A stretch of DNA of 26,205 nucleotides, taken from the NCBI GenBank assembly GCA_004296815.1, contig SCVT01000449.1, positions 1 through 26,205 on the forward strand. Direction: 5' to 3'. Within the stretch, counting starts at the first letter, position 1. Each line of letters starts with the position of its first letter. The position numbers and the translations under genes are program-made. The notes below the pieces were generated by a model. That model did not search any database, had not been told where the DNA came from, and saw only the letters and a list, made by a program, of their open reading frames with translations. This document shows positions 6,517 through 13,939 of the stretch, piece by piece. This DNA comes from Reyranella sp. (GTDB lineage: Bacteria; Pseudomonadota; Alphaproteobacteria; Reyranellales; Reyranellaceae).

Positions 6517-9132
6517 TCATCCCTTCTTGAGGAGCTTTTCGATCGCCGCGCGCAGCGGCCGCGCCGAGCGCGCATAGTCGCGCCACGGCTTGCTGCGCTT
6601 CAGCAGCGTGGGCGCGGTGCGCACGGTGTACTTCGCCGGATCGAGGCCTGCCTTCACCTGGCTCCACTCGATCGGCATCGAGACGGTCGCACCGTCGCGT
6701 GCACGAGACGACAGCGGCGCCACGGCGGTCGAGGTGCGGTCATTGCGCAGGTAGTCGAGGAAGATGCGGCCCGTGCGCTCCTTCTTCGCCATGTTGATCA
6801 CGTAGCGCTCCGGCTCGTCCTCCGCGATGCGCCGGCAGATCTCGCGGGTGAACGTCTTGGCGGTATCCCAGTCCGGACTCTTCGGATCGGCGGTGAGCGG
6901 CACCACGACATGCAGTCCCTTGCCGCCCGTCGTCTTGCAGAAGGGCATCAGGCCCAGCGCCTTCAGGCGCTCCGCCACCTCGCGCGCGCTGGCGATCACG
7001 GCGGAGAATTTCACGTCGGGCGCGGGATCGAGGTCGAACACCAGGCGGCCCGGCAACTCGGGATTGCCGGGCTGGCAGTTCCAGGGATGCAGCTCCGTAG
7101 CGTCCATCTGCGCCACGGCCGCGAGGCCTTCGACCCGGTCGATCTGAAGGTAGGGTTTCTTGTCGCCTTTGACTTTCGTCTCTTCGAGCAAGCTGGAGGA
7201 GCCGGCCATGGCGTGGCGCTGGAAGAATTTCTTCCCGTCGATGCCGTCCGGCGTCCGCACGATCGAGCAGGGGCGGCCTTTCAGATGGTCCATCATCCAG
7301 TCGCCGACCGCCTCGTAGTAGCGCGCGAGCTCGATCTTGGTGACCGGCGGCTTCTCGCCCGGCCACAGCGGCTTGTCGGGATGGGAGATCGAGACGCCCA
7401 TCACCACGGCGGGCCCGGATGCGGCAGCAGGCTTGGCCATCTTCGCCTTCCCGGGCTTGGCGGGCTTTTCGGCCTGGACCTCGTCGGCCGGCTTGTCGGC
7501 GCGCAGCCCCTTGAAGGCAGCCTGGCGCACGTTGCCGGCGCCGGTCCAGCCGGCGAACTCGATCTCGGCCACCAGCTCAGGCCGCGCCCAATGCATGTTC
7601 GCTTCCTTGGTCGGGCTCGCACCTGCGGCGAAGGGTGTCGTCTTGCTCTCGACCTTCCTGAGGCGCGGCAGCAGCTTGCGCATAACCTCCTCGCCGAAGC
7701 CTGTGCCGACACGGCCGACATAGACGAGCTTGGTGTTCTTGCCGTCGCCGCGATGGACACCGGCCAGCAGCGATCGCAGCTTGCGGCCCGTCATCGTCCA
7801 GCCGCCGATCACCACCTCGTGCCCGGCGCGGCATTTGGCTTTCGTCCAGCTTCCGGCGCGGCCGGATTGGTACGGCGCGTCGAGCTCCTTCGAGACGATC
7901 CCCTCGAGATGCATGCGGCAGGCGGACTGCAGCACGGCGTCGCCGCCGGTCTCGAAATGCTCGACATAGACCAGGCCCGGATGCTTGCCCTTCAGGCCAT
8001 CGAGCAGGCTTTTCAGCCGGGCCTTGCGATCCTGCAACGGCAGCTTCCGCAAATCCTCTCCCTCGGCAAACAGCAGGTCGAAGGCGAAGAAGACCAGATC
8101 CCCGGAGCGGCCCTCCGACAGGGCCGCCTGGAGTGCGGCAAAGTCCGGGGCACCATGCTGATCGAGCGCCACCGCTTCGCCGTCGATCATGCAGTCGGGG
8201 AGCCCGGCCGCGACCTTGGCGGTGGCGGCGAACTTCTTCGTCCAGTCGAGCCCCTTGCGCGTGCGCAGCGTCGCCTTGCCGTCCTGGACGCGAAGCTGCA
8301 GGCGGTAGCCGTCGAACTTCACCTCATGCGCCCAGCCCGGCCCGGGAGGTACGCGCTCCACCAGCTTGGCGAGCTGCGGCTCCACGAACTTCGGCATGGC
8401 GGAAACCTTGCGCGACTTCGCCTTGGGCGATGCCGAGGCGGCCTTCTCGCCGCCGCCCTTCTTGCTGCTGTCCCAGACGGCGCCCGCCGTCCGCTTCTTG
8501 CCCGTCATGAAGGGCTTGGGCGCGCGGCCGGCACCCAAGGCGATCTCCTTCAGCGTGCGGCCCGAGGCGATCGACTTCGGGTCCTTCAGGAGCTTGTCGT
8601 CGTCGCCTTCGTGCGCGGCCTTGTCTCGATGCTTGATCAGCAGCCAGTTGGTGCGTTTGGAGGCCTTGCCGGTCCCCTTTCTGGCATTCCGATCCCACTT
8701 CATGCGGACCAGGACCCAGCTGCCCTCCAACCGTTCACCGACCAGTGTAAATTTGAGGTCGCCGCGCTTCAGGCCGTCGTGCGGATCGCCCTCTGGAATC
8801 CAGTATCCGCGGTCCCAAAGCTGCACGGTTCCGCCGCCGTATTGGCCTTCGGGAATGGTGCCTTCGAAGTCGCCGTAGTCGAGCGGGTGATCCTCGACCT
8901 CGACGGCGAGACGCTTCACCGTGGGGTCGACCGATGGACCCTTGGTCACCGCCCACGACTTGAACGTGCCGTCGAGCTCGAGGCGGAAGTCGTAGTGCAG
9001 GCGTGTCGCGTCGTGCCGCTGGATCACGAACCGAAGCTGCTTCGATTTCGGGACGGCAGCCTTGCCCGACGGCTCCTCCGTCAGGCTGAAGTCGCGCTTG
9101 GCGCGATAGGTCGTGAGGCTGTCCCGTCGCAT
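6517..9132 (-). CDS. ligD: Multifunctional DNA ligase D (phosphoesterase-ligase-polymerase)
   Basis: An 871-residue NHEJ enzyme that processes, fills and seals ends held by Ku. The order is 3'-phosphoesterase, ATP-dependent ligase, primase-polymerase, as in Pseudomonas LigD. Phosphoesterase: [13 protein letters not shown] with His40, His46, Asp48 and Arg50, then [20 protein letters not shown] with His82. A Lys-rich linker (about 205-245) precedes the ligase, whose [10 protein letters not shown] supplies the adenylated Lys272 and which includes [13 protein letters not shown] second Lys/Ala/Pro-rich linker (550-575) leads to the polymerase with [10 protein letters not shown] (Asp700, Asp702) and [14 protein letters not shown]. 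All key residues are present, so it should be active. It starts 3 bp after the catalase stop and ends 4 bp before ku, indicating one transcript. Confidence 0.97.
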   Translation of the reverse strand: MRRDSLTTYRAKRDFSLTEEPSGKAAVPKSKQLRFVIQRHDATRLHYDFRLELDGTFKSWAVTKGPSVDPTVKRLAVEVEDHPLDYGDFEGTIPEGQYGGGTVQLWDRGYWIPEGDPHDGLKRGDLKFTLVGERLEGSWVLVRMKWDRNARKGTGKASKRTNWLLIKHRDKAAHEGDDDKLLKDPKSIASGRTLKEIALGAGRAPKPFMTGKKRTAGAVWDSSKKGGGEKAASASPKAKSRKVSAMPKFVEPQLAKLVERVPPGPGWAHEVKFDGYRLQLRVQDGKATLRTRKGLDWTKKFAATAKVAAGLPDCMIDGEAVALDQHGAPDFAALQAALSEGRSGDLVFFAFDLLFAEGEDLRKLPLQDRKARLKSLLDGLKGKHPGLVYVEHFETGGDAVLQSACRMHLEGIVSKELDAPYQSGRAGSWTKAKCRAGHEVVIGGWTMTGRKLRSLLAGVHRGDGKNTKLVYVGRVGTGFGEEVMRKLLPRLRKVESKTTPFAAGASPTKEANMHWARPELVAEIEFAGWTGAGNVRQAAFKGLRADKPADEVQAEKPAKPGKAKMAKPAAASGPAVVMGVSISHPDKPLWPGEKPPVTKIELARYYEAVGDWMMDHLKGRPCSIVRTPDGIDGKKFFQRHAMAGSSSLLEETKVKGDKKPYLQIDRVEGLAAVAQMDATELHPWNCQPGNPELPGRLVFDLDPAPDVKFSAVIASAREVAERLKALGLMPFCKTTGGKGLHVVVPLTADPKSPDWDTAKTFTREICRRIAEDEPERYVINMAKKERTGRIFLDYLRNDRTSTAVAPLSSRARDGATVSMPIEWSQVKAGLDPAKYTVRTAPTLLKRSKPWRDYARSARPLRAAIEKLLKKG

Positions 9133-9135
9133 GGC

Positions 9136-11220
9136 TCACCGCGGTGGATGCATCAGCTTCTCGCGGTCCCAGATCTTGTGCTTCTTGGCCGCCGCGATGA
9201 AGGAGTCGAGGCCGCGGCCACCGTCCAGAGAGACGATGCCGAGCTTGGCGTCGGGCGTGATGCCGGCCTTCTCCAACATCGGCCCTGCCGCCTCGTTGAA
9301 GCCGATGGCCTTGAGATGTCCGTTGGCATCGCGCAGCCAGTCGATGGCCCCGGCGATGTCGACTAGCGCTTCGGCGCCTTCCTCGGACGGGAGCGCCACC
9401 ACCGCGTCGAACAGGACCGACGGCGCACCGTCGAGCTGCATGTCTGGCGTCAGGCCGTTGCCCTTCAGCTTGCCGACCTTGGGCGCCACCAGCTTGAGCT
9501 GGGCGCCTTCCTTCTTGAGCGCCTGGCGCAGCTTCGAGACCGCGGCGCCATCGCTGCCATCGGTGACCAGCGCCGCGACCGTGCGGCCTTTGATCGTTTC
9601 CGGTGCCTTGGCGATGATGCTGAGTGCCGGCGACGGCTCGAGATCGTCGCGCGGCTTCACCGCCGGCGTTATCTCGTCGGCTTGGCCCTCAAGACCCATT
9701 GCCGCCGCGACTCGCTTGCCCAGTTCCGGCTCGATCACATCGAGATGACCCAGCATGCGCGTGCGGATCGCCGGCGTGACGACCTTGCTCAGCTCGAAGG
9801 TGAAGGCATTCACGATGTGGCTCTGCTCCGGCGGCGTCATGGAGCGCCAGAACTGGCGGGCCTGCGAATAGTGGTCGGCGAAGGACTCCGGCCGCTGCCG
9901 CAGCTTCGGCCCGGCGCTGGGATCGGGGAAGCTCGCGAAGCCGCGCATCGGGTTCTCGCGCGGGCTGTTCGGATCGAGCGAGTTCGGCTCGAAGTTCACG
10001 CGACCCGGCTGGAGGTTCATGCGCATGTGCCCATCGCGCTGGAAGTTGCGCATCGGACAGACCGGTCGGTTGATCGGGATCTCATGGAAGTTCGGACCGC
10101 CGAGGCGCGAGAGCTGGGTGTCGAGATACGAGAACAGCCGGCCCTGCAGCAGCGGATCGGGCGTGAAGTCGATGCCGGGCACGATGTGGCCGGGATGGAA
10201 GGCGATCTGCTCGGTCTCGGCGAAGAAGTTCACCGGGTTCTCGTTCAGCACCATGCGACCGATCGGCGTGAGCGGGATCACCTCTTCCGGGATGATCTTG
10301 GTCGGATCGAGGATGTCGAAGTCGAGCTTGTCGGCCGTCGCCTGGTCGAAGGCCTGAACGGAAAGCGTCCACTCGGGATAGTCGCCGTCCTCGATCGACT
10401 GCCAGAGATCGCGCCGTTGGTAGTCGGGATCTGCGCCGGCGATCTTCACCGCCTCGTCCCACAGGGTCGAGGCCGCGCCCAGCGCCGGCCGCCAGTGAAA
10501 CTTCACGAAGGTGGACTCGTCCTTGGCGTTGACCAGCCTGAACGTGTGCACGCCGAAGCCTTCGATGTGGCGCAGCGAACGCGGGATGCCGCGGTCCGAC
10601 ATCGCCCACATCAGCATGTGCATCGTCTCGGGCATCAGCGAGACGAAGTCCCAGAAATTGTCGTGCGCCGATCCCGCCTGCGGGAAGCCGCGGTCCGGCT
10701 CCATCTTCACGGCGTGCACGAGGTCGGGGAACTTCATCGCGTCCTGGATGAAGAAGACCGGGATGTTGTTGCCGACGAGGTCGAAGTTGCCCTCCTCGGT
10801 ATAGAACTTCACGGCGAAGCCGCGGACATCGCGTGGCGTGTCGACCGAACCCGCACCGCCGGCGACCGTGGAGAAGCGCACGAACACCTTGGTGGGCTTC
10901 TTCGGATCCTGCAGGAAGCCGGCCTTGGTCAGGCGCGAGAGGTTCTTCAGCGGCTGGAAGTAGCCGTGCGCGCCGCTGCCGCGGGCATGCACGATACGCT
11001 CGGGAATGCGCTCGTGGTCGAAGTGGGTGATTTTCTCGCGGAGGATGAAATCCTCGAGCAGCGTCGGCCCGCGATCGCCGCTCTTCAGGGAATTCTGGTT
11101 GTCGGAGATCGCGACGCCCTGGTTGGTTGTCAGCGTCCTGTCGCCAGATGTTGTGGTCTGATGGGTTTCCCCGCCCTTACGCTTGTCGTTGTCATGGCTG
11201 CGCTGCTTAGGCTTCTTCAT
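9136..11220 (-). CDS. katE: Large-subunit (HPII/KatE-type) haem catalase
   Basis: A 694-residue monofunctional catalase that disproportionates hydrogen peroxide. The distal haem pocket shows [10 protein letters not shown] (His78), [20 protein letters not shown], and [17 protein letters not shown] with the conserved Asn near 151. [15 protein letters not shown] carries the proximal haem-ligand Tyr. The C-terminal part, from about residue 530 ([12 protein letters not shown] onward), is the flavodoxin/GATase-like domain found only in large-subunit clade 2 enzymes. I start at ATG 11220 ([13 protein letters not shown]) because GGGAG lies just upstream; the in-frame extension to 11412 would run into mnmE. 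No signal peptide is seen. It follows mnmE by 52 bp and precedes ligD by 3 bp, placing peroxide removal and end joining on one transcript. Confidence 0.96.
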   Translation of the reverse strand: MKKPKQRSHDNDKRKGGETHQTTTSGDRTLTTNQGVAISDNQNSLKSGDRGPTLLEDFILREKITHFDHERIPERIVHARGSGAHGYFQPLKNLSRLTKAGFLQDPKKPTKVFVRFSTVAGGAGSVDTPRDVRGFAVKFYTEEGNFDLVGNNIPVFFIQDAMKFPDLVHAVKMEPDRGFPQAGSAHDNFWDFVSLMPETMHMLMWAMSDRGIPRSLRHIEGFGVHTFRLVNAKDESTFVKFHWRPALGAASTLWDEAVKIAGADPDYQRRDLWQSIEDGDYPEWTLSVQAFDQATADKLDFDILDPTKIIPEEVIPLTPIGRMVLNENPVNFFAETEQIAFHPGHIVPGIDFTPDPLLQGRLFSYLDTQLSRLGGPNFHEIPINRPVCPMRNFQRDGHMRMNLQPGRVNFEPNSLDPNSPRENPMRGFASFPDPSAGPKLRQRPESFADHYSQARQFWRSMTPPEQSHIVNAFTFELSKVVTPAIRTRMLGHLDVIEPELGKRVAAAMGLEGQADEITPAVKPRDDLEPSPALSIIAKAPETIKGRTVAALVTDGSDGAAVSKLRQALKKEGAQLKLVAPKVGKLKGNGLTPDMQLDGAPSVLFDAVVALPSEEGAEALVDIAGAIDWLRDANGHLKAIGFNEAAGPMLEKAGITPDAKLGIVSLDGGRGLDSFIAAAKKHKIWDREKLMHPPR

Positions 11221-11235
11221 GCACCACTCCCGTGT

Positions 11236-11252
11236 CCACGACGTGAACGTGG
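11236..11252 (-). promoter_or_regulatory. Small inverted repeat in the mnmE-katE gap
   Basis: CCACG (11236-11240) and CGTGG (11248-11252) flank a 7-base loop in the 52-bp gap before catalase. No T-run follows, so a terminator is unlikely. It could be an operator or an mRNA hairpin near the catalase start; the support is weak. Confidence 0.3.
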
Positions 11253-11272
11253 GCAATGGCCGGTCGTTGCGG

Positions 11273-12652
11273 CTACTTGCCGATACAGAAGTCGCGGAAG
11301 ATGACGTCGAGCAGCTCGTCGATGCGCACGGTGCCGGTGATGCGGCCGATGGCGCGCATGGCAAGCCGCAGGTCCTCTGCGGCAAGCGCCACTTCCGGCG
11401 CGACGAGGGCACGCCCGAGCGCGGCCTGGCACTCCTGGAGCGCCTCGCGGTGGCGCGCGCGCGTGAGCGGCGGGGCGCCGGCGCCCTCCTGCATCAGGGC
11501 TTCGGCCGAGCGCTCGAGCCGCGCCAGCAGCTCGGGCAGGCCGGCGCCGCTGCTAGCCGAGAGGGCCACGACACCGACGGCGTCGACGGAAGCGAGATCG
11601 CTCTTGTTGGCGACGACGATGTCGTGGGCGGGCGACCAGCGTTCGGTCGCTGCGGTGATCGACTGCATCTGCCGCTGCCAGTCGCCCGCGGCGTCCAACA
11701 CCAGCAGGCGCAGGTCAGCGGCTTCGGCACGGGCACGGGCGCGGCGCACGCCCTCCTGCTCGATGGCGTCGCCGGAATCGCGCAGGCCCGCCGTGTCGGC
11801 CAGCACGACCGGCCAGCCGCCGAGATCGAGATGGACCTCGATCACGTCGCGCGTCGTGCCGGCGGTCTCCGACACGATCGCCGCATCGCGTCGCGCGAGA
11901 AGATTGAGCAGCGACGATTTGCCGGCATTGGGCGGACCGATGATCGCGATGCTGAGGCCTTCGCGCAGCCGCTCGCCGCGGCGGTCCGCGAGATGCCCGG
12001 CGATCTCGTCGCGAAGCTGGCTGACGCCCGTCCTCACCTCGTCGGCGAGACCCGACGGCAGGTCCTCGTCGGGAAAGTCGATGGCGGCCTCCAGATGGGC
12101 GAGCGCGCGCAGGCCCACGGTGCGCCAGTCCTCGTAGAGCCGGTGCAGCGCGCCTTCCATCTGCGCGAGCGCCTGACGCCGCTGCGCCGCGGTCTCGGCC
12201 GCCACCAGGTCGGCGATGGCCTCGGCCTCGGTGAGGTCGAGCTTGCCGTGCTCGAAGGCGCGGCGCGTGAACTCGCCGGGCTCGGCCAGGCGGCAGAACC
12301 CAAGCTTGCCGATCGCGTCGAGGGCGGCGCCGACCACGGCGCGGCCGCCGTGCAGGTGCAGCTCGACCATCATCTCGCCGGTCTCGCTGTGGGGCGCTTC
12401 GAACCAGACGGCGAGGCCGCGGTCGATCGTCTCGCCACTCAGCGGATCGAGCAGGCTGCGCAGCACCATGCGGCGCGGCTCGGGCAGTGCGGGGTCGCGC
12501 GCCGAATGGCCGCGCTCGAACGCCTTGGGCTCGGTGAGGAAGATCAGCGCATCGGGCGCGCGCGGACCGCTGAACCGAATGACCGACAGCGCGCCGGGAT
12601 GGGCACGCGACGGCGTCGGCGTGCCCAGCGCATAGATCGTCTCGGCAGTCAC
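11273..12652 (-). CDS. mnmE: tRNA modification GTPase MnmE
   Basis: MnmE (TrmE) binds tetrahydrofolate and GTP and works with MnmG to modify U34 of tRNA. The 459-residue protein has the N-terminal folate-binding domain (HLHGGRAVV, AEPGEFTRRAFEHGKLDL) and a central helical domain with an inserted G domain. G1 is GPPNAGKSS (239-247), G2 is ETAGTTRD, G3 is DTAGLRD and G4 is NKSD. It ends in CIGK, the invariant C-terminal motif whose Cys is functionally important. The length is normal. The ATG at 12652 overlaps the stop of the helix-hairpin-helix gene (ATGA), so the two are probably translationally coupled. Unusually for alphaproteobacteria, mnmG does not follow directly; catalase does. Confidence 0.98.
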   Translation of the reverse strand: MTAETIYALGTPTPSRAHPGALSVIRFSGPRAPDALIFLTEPKAFERGHSARDPALPEPRRMVLRSLLDPLSGETIDRGLAVWFEAPHSETGEMMVELHLHGGRAVVGAALDAIGKLGFCRLAEPGEFTRRAFEHGKLDLTEAEAIADLVAAETAAQRRQALAQMEGALHRLYEDWRTVGLRALAHLEAAIDFPDEDLPSGLADEVRTGVSQLRDEIAGHLADRRGERLREGLSIAIIGPPNAGKSSLLNLLARRDAAIVSETAGTTRDVIEVHLDLGGWPVVLADTAGLRDSGDAIEQEGVRRARARAEAADLRLLVLDAAGDWQRQMQSITAATERWSPAHDIVVANKSDLASVDAVGVVALSASSGAGLPELLARLERSAEALMQEGAGAPPLTRARHREALQECQAALGRALVAPEVALAAEDLRLAMRAIGRITGTVRIDELLDVIFRDFCIGK

Positions 12653-13005
12653 GACCGGCGTTGCTGCGGTGGCGCCGGGGTTCGCGCCGGCGCCGGCGGA
12701 GCGGGCGGCGGGCGGGCCATCACCTTGTCGGCGATCTTCTCGTAGAGCGCCTCGGGGATCAGCCGGCGCTCGACCAGCTCGGTCTTGGCCTTGAACGGGC
12801 GCGCACGGATGATCGCGTCGGCCCGCACCTCGCCGATGCCGTCGAGGGTCATGAGATCGTCGCGGCTGGCATTGTTGAGGTCGATCTGGTTCGCCGGAGG
12901 CGCTTGTGCCGGCGGCGGCGGTACGGCCCGGCTCTGGGCAAAGGCCGCCGGGGCACCGAGCAGGATCGCGAGGGCGATGAGGGCTCTCAGCATGGTGGCC
13001 GGCAT
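12649..13005 (-). CDS. Small exported helix-hairpin-helix (ComEA-like) protein
   Basis: A 118-residue protein. Residues 1-23 (MPATMLRALIALAILLGAPA then AFAQ) form a signal peptide with an AFA-like cleavage site. A short Pro-rich spacer precedes one helix-hairpin-helix unit (IDLNNASRDDLMTLDGIGEV then RADAIIRARPF), the motif of ComEA-type DNA-binding proteins. The tail is rich in Pro, Ala and Arg. A periplasmic or membrane-tethered DNA-binding role is plausible by family, but no other competence genes are nearby. The start ATG shares a base with the TAA of the upstream gene (TAATG) and its stop overlaps mnmE, so it is coupled on both sides. A second possible start (MLRAL) lies four codons in. 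Confidence 0.82.
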   Translation of the reverse strand: MPATMLRALIALAILLGAPAAFAQSRAVPPPPAQAPPANQIDLNNASRDDLMTLDGIGEVRADAIIRARPFKAKTELVERRLIPEALYEKIADKVMARPPPAPPAPARTPAPPQQRRS

Positions 13006-13895
13006 TATCGCACGAAATCGTCCCAGGCCGGGATGGGCCGCTCCTCGAACGGCACCTTCCAGCGGCTGCAGTTCGTCCGGTCGATCAGCTCGGCCGGCAC
13101 CATGATCTCGGCCGGCACGGGCCTGCCGTCGAGATGGCGCAGCATCGCGGCCGCGGCGACGGCGGCGATGTTGAAGGCGCTGAAGTCGACGCTGGCCAGC
13201 ATGGTGCCGCGCTCGATATGCGCGATCGCCTCGGGCAGGCCGTTGATGCCGACCACGGTCGCGCGGCGGCCGGCCTCGTCCAGCGCATCGAGCGCGCCGA
13301 AGGCCATGACGTCGTTGGCGGTCCAGACGCCGTCGATCTCGGGATGCGCGGCCAGCAGCTCGGCCATCGCCGCGCGCGCCGGCGCCCGCTGCAGGTAGCC
13401 CACGCGTGCCCCCACGAGCTCGACGCCGGGATGGCTGGCCAGCGCCTGCTTGAGACCCACGGTGCGGTCCCGCGCGGTGCGGGCGCTGGGCGTGCCGTCG
13501 AGGGCCACGATCTTCCCTTTGCCGCCCAGGCCCGCGATCAGGGCCTCGGCGATCGTGTGGCCGACCTTGACGTCGTCGGAGCCGACGAAGGTAAGGATGT
13601 CGCCCGGCACGCGGTTGATGAAGGTCGCGACGGGGATGCCGGCGGCCGCGATCCGCGCCACGTCCTCCGCCATCGCCGCGTCGTCGGTCGGGTTGAACAG
13701 CACGCCGTCCGGTTTCAGGGCCAGCGCCTCGACGACCAGGGCCTTCTGCTGGGCCACGTCGTCCGGCGTCTGCGGCACGTAGTGCACGGTCCGCGCGCCG
13801 GCCGCAGCGGCGGCGCGGTCGGCGGCCAGGCGGGCCGCGTCATAGGCCGGATTCACACGATTCTTCGTGAAAACCGCGAGGGTGGGCTGGGTCAT
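13005..13895 (-). CDS. Periplasmic-binding-protein-like (sugar-type) substrate-binding domain protein, no signal peptide
   Basis: A 296-residue protein with the type 1 periplasmic-binding-protein fold of the Peripla_BP_4 (ribose/xylose) group. Visible features are LAVFTKNRVNPAYDAARLAA at the start, KPDGVLFNPTDDAAMAEDVA, AAGIPVATFIN, FVGSDDVKVGHTIAEALI, and HPEIDGVWTANDVMAFGALD near residue 190. It has no N-terminal signal peptide, and no ABC permease or ATPase gene is nearby. It may be a cytoplasmic sensor-like protein, or its true start may have been lost. The ATG at 13895 is 44 bp from the divergent glnD start, across a region with a perfect small palindrome. It is the first gene of the minus-strand run leading into mnmE. 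Confidence 0.8.
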   Translation of the reverse strand: MTQPTLAVFTKNRVNPAYDAARLAADRAAAAAGARTVHYVPQTPDDVAQQKALVVEALALKPDGVLFNPTDDAAMAEDVARIAAAGIPVATFINRVPGDILTFVGSDDVKVGHTIAEALIAGLGGKGKIVALDGTPSARTARDRTVGLKQALASHPGVELVGARVGYLQRAPARAAMAELLAAHPEIDGVWTANDVMAFGALDALDEAGRRATVVGINGLPEAIAHIERGTMLASVDFSAFNIAAVAAAAMLRHLDGRPVPAEIMVPAELIDRTNCSRWKVPFEERPIPAWDDFVR

Positions 13896-13897
13896 GA

Positions 13898-13912
13898 GGC
13901 CTACTTTAGGCC
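13898..13912. promoter_or_regulatory. Palindrome in the divergent binding-protein/glnD promoter region
   Basis: GGCCTA (13898-13903) and TAGGCC (13907-13912) form a perfect 6-bp inverted repeat around CTT in a 44-bp divergent intergenic space. Its position suits an operator that could serve both directions. No known regulator is assigned. Confidence 0.4.
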
Positions 13913-13924
13913 ACCGGCGCCCTG

Positions 13925-13930
13925 TAGTAT
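13925..13930 (+). promoter_or_regulatory. Candidate -10 element for glnD
   Basis: TAGTAT lies 9 bp before the glnD ATG, with no Shine-Dalgarno sequence between. Transcription from it would give a leaderless or nearly leaderless mRNA. A similar 16-base stretch (13/16) occurs at 22681-22696 before the decarboxylase operon. No good -35 is visible, so confidence is low. Confidence 0.3.
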
Positions 13931-13939
13931 CCCGCCCGA

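Noticed and set aside
6451..9366. 971-residue plus-strand open frame opposite ligD
   Set aside because: It is the complement of ligD, whose motifs are complete. Long antisense frames are common in GC-rich DNA, and its translation has no domain pattern and many His/Arg/Leu repeats.
9682..11304. 540-residue plus-strand frame opposite catalase
   Set aside because: Antisense shadow of katE with no recognisable motif.
11273..12745. Plus-strand frame of about 520 residues opposite mnmE
   Set aside because: Antisense of mnmE; the sense frame has G1-G4 and the CIGK end.
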